Positions 60,524 through 64,000 of a stretch of 64,000 bases of DNA are shown here, one piece after another. The stretch's first letter is position 1. Each line of letters begins with the position of its first letter. Below the pieces are notes generated by a model. That model made no database searches. It saw nothing but the letters and a program-made list of their open reading frames with translations, and was not told the origin of the DNA. The stretch spans positions 1,426,001 to 1,490,000 of the forward strand of contig NW_025408677.1 in assembly GCF_020360975.1 (NCBI RefSeq), in the 5' to 3' direction. The stretch comes from Hirsutella rhossiliensis (taxonomy: Eukaryota > Ascomycota > Sordariomycetes > Hypocreales > Ophiocordycipitaceae). Both the position numbers and the translations under genes were made by a program.

Positions 60524-61207
60524 CACAATACCCATTTCTTTGACGTTCGCGTTTCCCTCTTTTATGACTTCAACCAACCGCCAGGCCTTCAATTAATGCT
60601 TTTAAGACTTGAAACTTTTACCGTATCATCATATATACTTTATTTCTATTATTCCTAACTTTTAGTTAAGTAGCAGATTTCATATAACTTGGGCGACGCG
60701 AGCTGATTTATAGGGGTGAAAAGATTCAGTCTTTATAGATATACTTTCACTAGTAAGATAAGCTGTACGGTACATTAAAAGACATGCGTTTAATACAGCA
60801 TATTCAGTAACGATTATTATATATATATATTGCACCACAAATTTAACGACAATTTTTCTATTTAGAATCAGATTTTTTACAATATATGCATTAAAGGTGT
60901 TAGTACGTTGGTGCGTTACGAAGCTTTATGGCCGCGCTTTAAGGTAGCAATTGCGCCAGCGTGACTCGTTCTTAGAGAGTAAACGGAGTACTTAACTGCC
61001 TAGGTAAAATGGTAGGAGCTTAATATATCCCGTTTAAAAGTCACCAAAGACGCGCGATGCACGATTAACCCTTGGACCAATTTCTATAAAACTTAGTATA
61101 CGCATTCTATAGTACCTAATAGATGTCATACCTTTTTTTTTTCGTGCAATGAATGTTAATTGATTGTGTGACGCTTAATTAAAGGCGCGATTAAGGGAAA
61201 CGCATAC
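60524..61207. other. AT-rich spacer without gene
   Basis: Low-GC sequence with a T-run near 61133-61142 and no open frame of note. Nothing recognised. Confidence 0.4.
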
Positions 61208-61508
61208 TGTATCCCACTCTCAAGCAGTGGCTTGAGAGCACAGTGGAAGAAATAGGGGCACAGAAAGGTGAATTTAGTGATGCATGTCTTCGTCTATCTA
61301 TTGGGACAAGGGAGGGGCTTATATAGGTACAGTGACCACATATAGCTAGCTAAAAGAGGGCAATAGGATGTTCCTATACCTAAGTTAGGCCTATATAGTG
61401 TCCTTAGGCTAGGGGAGTCATGTTGTTTAGGCAGGCTTCCTTGTGCATGACTATTGGGTCTACTAAGCATGACTGTGGCCTCTTATGCCCACTCTCTCTC
61501 CTCAACAC
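61208..61508 (-). repeat. 3' LTR of the Ty1/copia element
   Basis: On the minus strand it begins TGTTGAGGAGAG and ends GGGATACA, with TG...CA ends, about 301 bp. It is directly preceded (minus strand) by the purine run AAGGGGGTG, the expected polypurine tract. A CCTATATAAGCCCC TATA box is inside (about 61318-61328). It is much less RIPed than the coding part to its right. No second LTR is in the window for comparison. Confidence 0.65.
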
Positions 61509-61518
61509 ACCCCCTTGT
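61509..61518 (-). other. Polypurine tract before copia 3' LTR
   Basis: The minus strand reads ACAAGGGGGTG immediately before the LTR start TGTTGAGG, the place where plus-strand DNA synthesis is primed. Confidence 0.6.
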
Positions 61519-61708
61519 TATACTAGCTTCTAGATGGTGGGGCAATAGGTAGAGGAGGATTCGGTCTAATAAATGTGAGGTTATTCCGATATTGAATTCG
61601 GCTGCTTTGTTGTCTGTTTAAGGAGGTTGTCTAAAAATAGGGGAGGCTCCTAATTATATCCTGCAAAAAAAAAGGGAAGGTAAATACAGTAAAAGGCAAA
61701 AGCCGGGA

Positions 61709-61831
61709 CCCGAGAGGATAGGATGTAAGGAGAACCCTCCTCCGTACATCCTATCTCCTCGGGCCCCTAAGTTCGTTAACCGCGCCCCCCCTAGGGCGTG
61801 GTCACATAACCTGCTCTTCCGCCCTAGGGGG
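61709..61831. repeat. Two adjacent strong hairpins in the copia 3' region
   Basis: First hairpin: 61709-61732 with 61740-61763, shared stem strings near GATAGGATGTA and TACATCCTATC. Second: CCCCCTAGGGCG (61786-61797) with CGCCCTAGGGGG (61820-61831), a 12-bp stem around a 22-base interior. A string GGTCACATAACCTGCTCTTCC in the second loop recurs at about 61853-61875 as a direct repeat. No known function. Confidence 0.7.
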
Positions 61832-62359
61832 AGTCGAACTTACGATTAATAGGGTCATATAACCTGCTCTTACCGTTTAACTAGTAGTTATAAGTTATAT
61901 TTATAACCTTCCTTATAAGGAGGGGGGATGGCGGGGCATCCCTTTAGGTAGCCTAGGTACCGTAGTACCTTTGCCGGCAACGTTATTATTTAGGATAAAA
62001 GTAATCCTAAAGGTAGGCTTTCTAATAATATATTCCTTATATTAATTAGTCTTAATTTAGTAAAGCTATTGCGATTATCGTGAGTTTAAGCGCTATAGTA
62101 TTTTGCTAATTAAGGGGTAGTCTAGTAATAGCTTTACTTCTTAGTAGTAAATAGGGCTAACTTCTACCCCCTAGATCTTTATAGTTTCTTAACTAAATTA
62201 AGATCTAACTATGCCGTTAGAATCCCCTAATCTTAGTATATATAGTAGTGCTCTTATTATCGGGATCCGGCGATTATCGAGTTCGCTATAGTAGGGAGAT
62301 ATTATGCCTTAGTACGGTAGTTATATATATTATCTCTTAATATATCTTCCGGCCGTATT
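61832..62359. other. Copia 3' untranslated region, RIPed
   Basis: Between the RNase H end and the hairpin region. AT-rich, no frame recognised. Confidence 0.4.
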
Positions 62360-64000
62360 ACTAGTCCTAGTTGCTTAATAAAGCTCTAATACTTTTAGTA
62401 TATAAGCGCCTTCGTTATACTATTAGCTAGGTTATCTACTAATACGATCTAGCTAACTTATATCCGATCTTACTATACCTCCTAACGAAGCTAGTATTTA
62501 TAAACGTTAACGTGCTTAAGGTTTATCTTAAGCTTCGCGCTTAATTTAGTTAGAAGCCTAATAGTCTAAAGGTTATTATACTAGAGCTCTATAGTCCCTT
62601 TAATACTAATGCTAAGCTCCTTAATTAGTCGGCTAAATGCTACCTATTCCTTAGCTGTCTATAAGAGTGCTAATAATTTAGCTTCTATAGAGGACGTTAT
62701 TATAGTAGCTTGCTTAGTAGCTTTCTAGTTAATTAGCCTACCTAGGAGTAGGAATACGTATCCTTATAAGGACTTCCTAGTCTCTAGGTTATCGGCGTAT
62801 AAGGAGTCGGATATATATATTAGCCGCCTTATTAGGTTTATCGTAAAGTAGATATAGCGGTTTCTCGTATAATAGAGGTAAGCTAGGCACTTACGTGCTT
62901 CGTGCCTATAGCGCGGCCCGGGGTTATAATTATATTAGGCTAGCTTTCCGGCTATAAATGCGATATCTAGCTTAGTATAAATTACTAGATAAATAAGCGA
63001 CCTAATTAAAGAGAGATATTCGTATATCTCTTCCTTTAAGGCCTGCTTTTCGTAGGGGACGAGCTCTTCTATTATTAGCGGGATCTTAGGCTTACGAAGG
63101 ATATTATTATTAAGGATATAATATTTCTTCGCGGTCTTAAAGATATAGGAAGCTTACGAGAGCTATATCTTCTTAAGATCCCTATCCCTAATAATCTCGA
63201 TGCTAAGGAACTAGCGTAGCTCTCCTATATACGTAACGGTGTATTTCTTTATAATAGCCTCGTATAGCTCTTCCTAATCTTATTTTTGCCTTTTCGGATA
63301 TATTATAACGATATTATCTACGAAGATAAAGATAATAACGCCCTTATAGACTAGTACGTAGGCGTCTTCTACTAGCTACTAGGCTCCTAGTTTAGTAAAG
63401 AAACTAGATATCTCTTTAAACTATAGCTTTAGAGAGATACGGAGCCCGTATAGTGCTTTTAATAGCTTTAGGCATAGCCTAGGTATTAAGAATCCTAGTA
63501 GAGGCTAGTAATAGACTTCTTAGCGTAGGATTGCGTATAGAAATACTATTTTTACGTCGTATTATTCCGTCTTAAAGTCCTCGAGGTAGTAGAAGGCTAT
63601 TAGTAGTCGAAATATTCGTGCTCGTAGGGTAGCTATATATATATCCTCGTTACCTTCGGGTTATAGGTCTCTACGAACTATAATACGTACTTTAAAGCGT
63701 ATAATATACCCCTATTTATTAGTCTTATATATAAAGACCTAACGTAAGGGGATTAGGAAGTAACCTTTCTATTTAATAACAGCTTTTAGGATAGTCTTCT
63801 ATATACCCCTTACTAGGTTTTCCTCTATTTCGCGGTCTATAGCTTCCTTCTACTGTGTGGAATTCTAAAGCTATTACCGCGTTAAAGGAGGTAGGGGGAG
63901 GCGGCATATCTTTAACGTAAAGCTTATACTTACTTGCCTTTACGATAATATTATTAATAAGGGATTTCTTAGGCCTACGAGCCCGTTTTCCTTTAATAAC
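62360..64000 (-). pseudogene. Ty1/copia reverse transcriptase and RNase H, RIPed
   Basis: On the minus strand from the right edge: decayed RT sequence, IIFIFVDN (63312-63336; the copia YVDD with the second Asp as Asn through G-to-A), then IVIIYPKRQK, a stretch matching G-E-L-x-x-F-L-G-I-E, YLSLIGSLIYLVIYTKLDI (about 63.0 kb; the SxIGSLxY block) and the RNase H part with SDSLYADNLETRKSLQGYVF (about 62.8 kb; normally SDADWAGD...RKST-GY-F), then SSIEAELLALL. Order RT then RNase H at the 3' end without integrase after them is the Ty1/copia layout. Stops are RIP-type. Gag, protease and integrase lie beyond 64000. Confidence 0.85.

Noticed and set aside
61780..61880. tRNA-like strings (GTTCGACTC and TAGTTAAACGGTA on the minus strand)
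   Set aside because: T-arm and acceptor stems do not pair and the anticodon arm has no 7-base loop. The region is better explained by hairpins and a short direct repeat.
1..64000. CRISPR arrays, rRNA genes, bacterial operons or defence systems
   Set aside because: No regularly spaced direct repeats with unique spacers and no rRNA-like sequence. All recognisable proteins are fungal mobile-element or fungal host types.

Overview
The window looks like a repeat-rich accessory or heterochromatic block from a filamentous ascomycete (Pezizomycotina). Short introns are visible. Blocks of ordinary GC content alternate sharply with very AT/TA-rich blocks whose decay fits repeat-induced point mutation (RIP): C-to-T and G-to-A transitions that turn CAG, CAA and TGG codons into stops. 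I see no convincingly intact host gene. Almost everything recognisable is a transposable element or a decayed gene.

Layout. 1-4531: a broken Ty3/gypsy element on the minus strand, ending in one LTR with a nearby possible self-priming site. 4527-9791: a RIP-saturated arm holding two hAT transposase fossils. 10942-11275: a 10-bp-period minisatellite. 11363-17672 and 17673-27906: two Helitrons (A and B) head to tail on the minus strand, GC-rich and not RIPed. B carries a spliced accessory gene on the opposite strand. 28119-29805: the N-terminal part of another Helitron protein. 29860-32445: a 5'-truncated Tad1-like LINE. 32497-37761: the second copy of the RIPed arm, inverted. It includes a RIPed fossil of the Helitron accessory gene next to RIPed Helitron 3'-flank sequence. 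38440-39231: the 3' end of a chromovirus (integrase plus chromodomain). 42060-42770: a RIPed DUF3626 gene. 45154-47190: a second LINE. 47200-47517: a foldback element. 51546-52570: a RIPed multi-pass membrane protein frame. 55680-58383: Helitron C on the plus strand with a PIF1-type helicase. 58390-59633: two lightly RIPed minus-strand genes, one a MYND-finger protein. 61208-64000: a Ty1/copia element on the minus strand with its 3' LTR and polypurine tract.

How it fits together. The window is a nest of mobile elements of different ages. The inverted arms and the AT-rich blocks went through heavy RIP. The two tandem Helitrons are long, closely similar repeats but did not, so they are younger than RIP activity, arrived recently, or escaped it. 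The most interesting material is the Helitron family: shared ends, a direct tandem junction, a second gene, a frameshift shared by both copies just before the Rep HUH motif, and an older RIPed fossil that keeps the same gene-to-element junction. All identifications rest on reading the sequence. No database search was possible.
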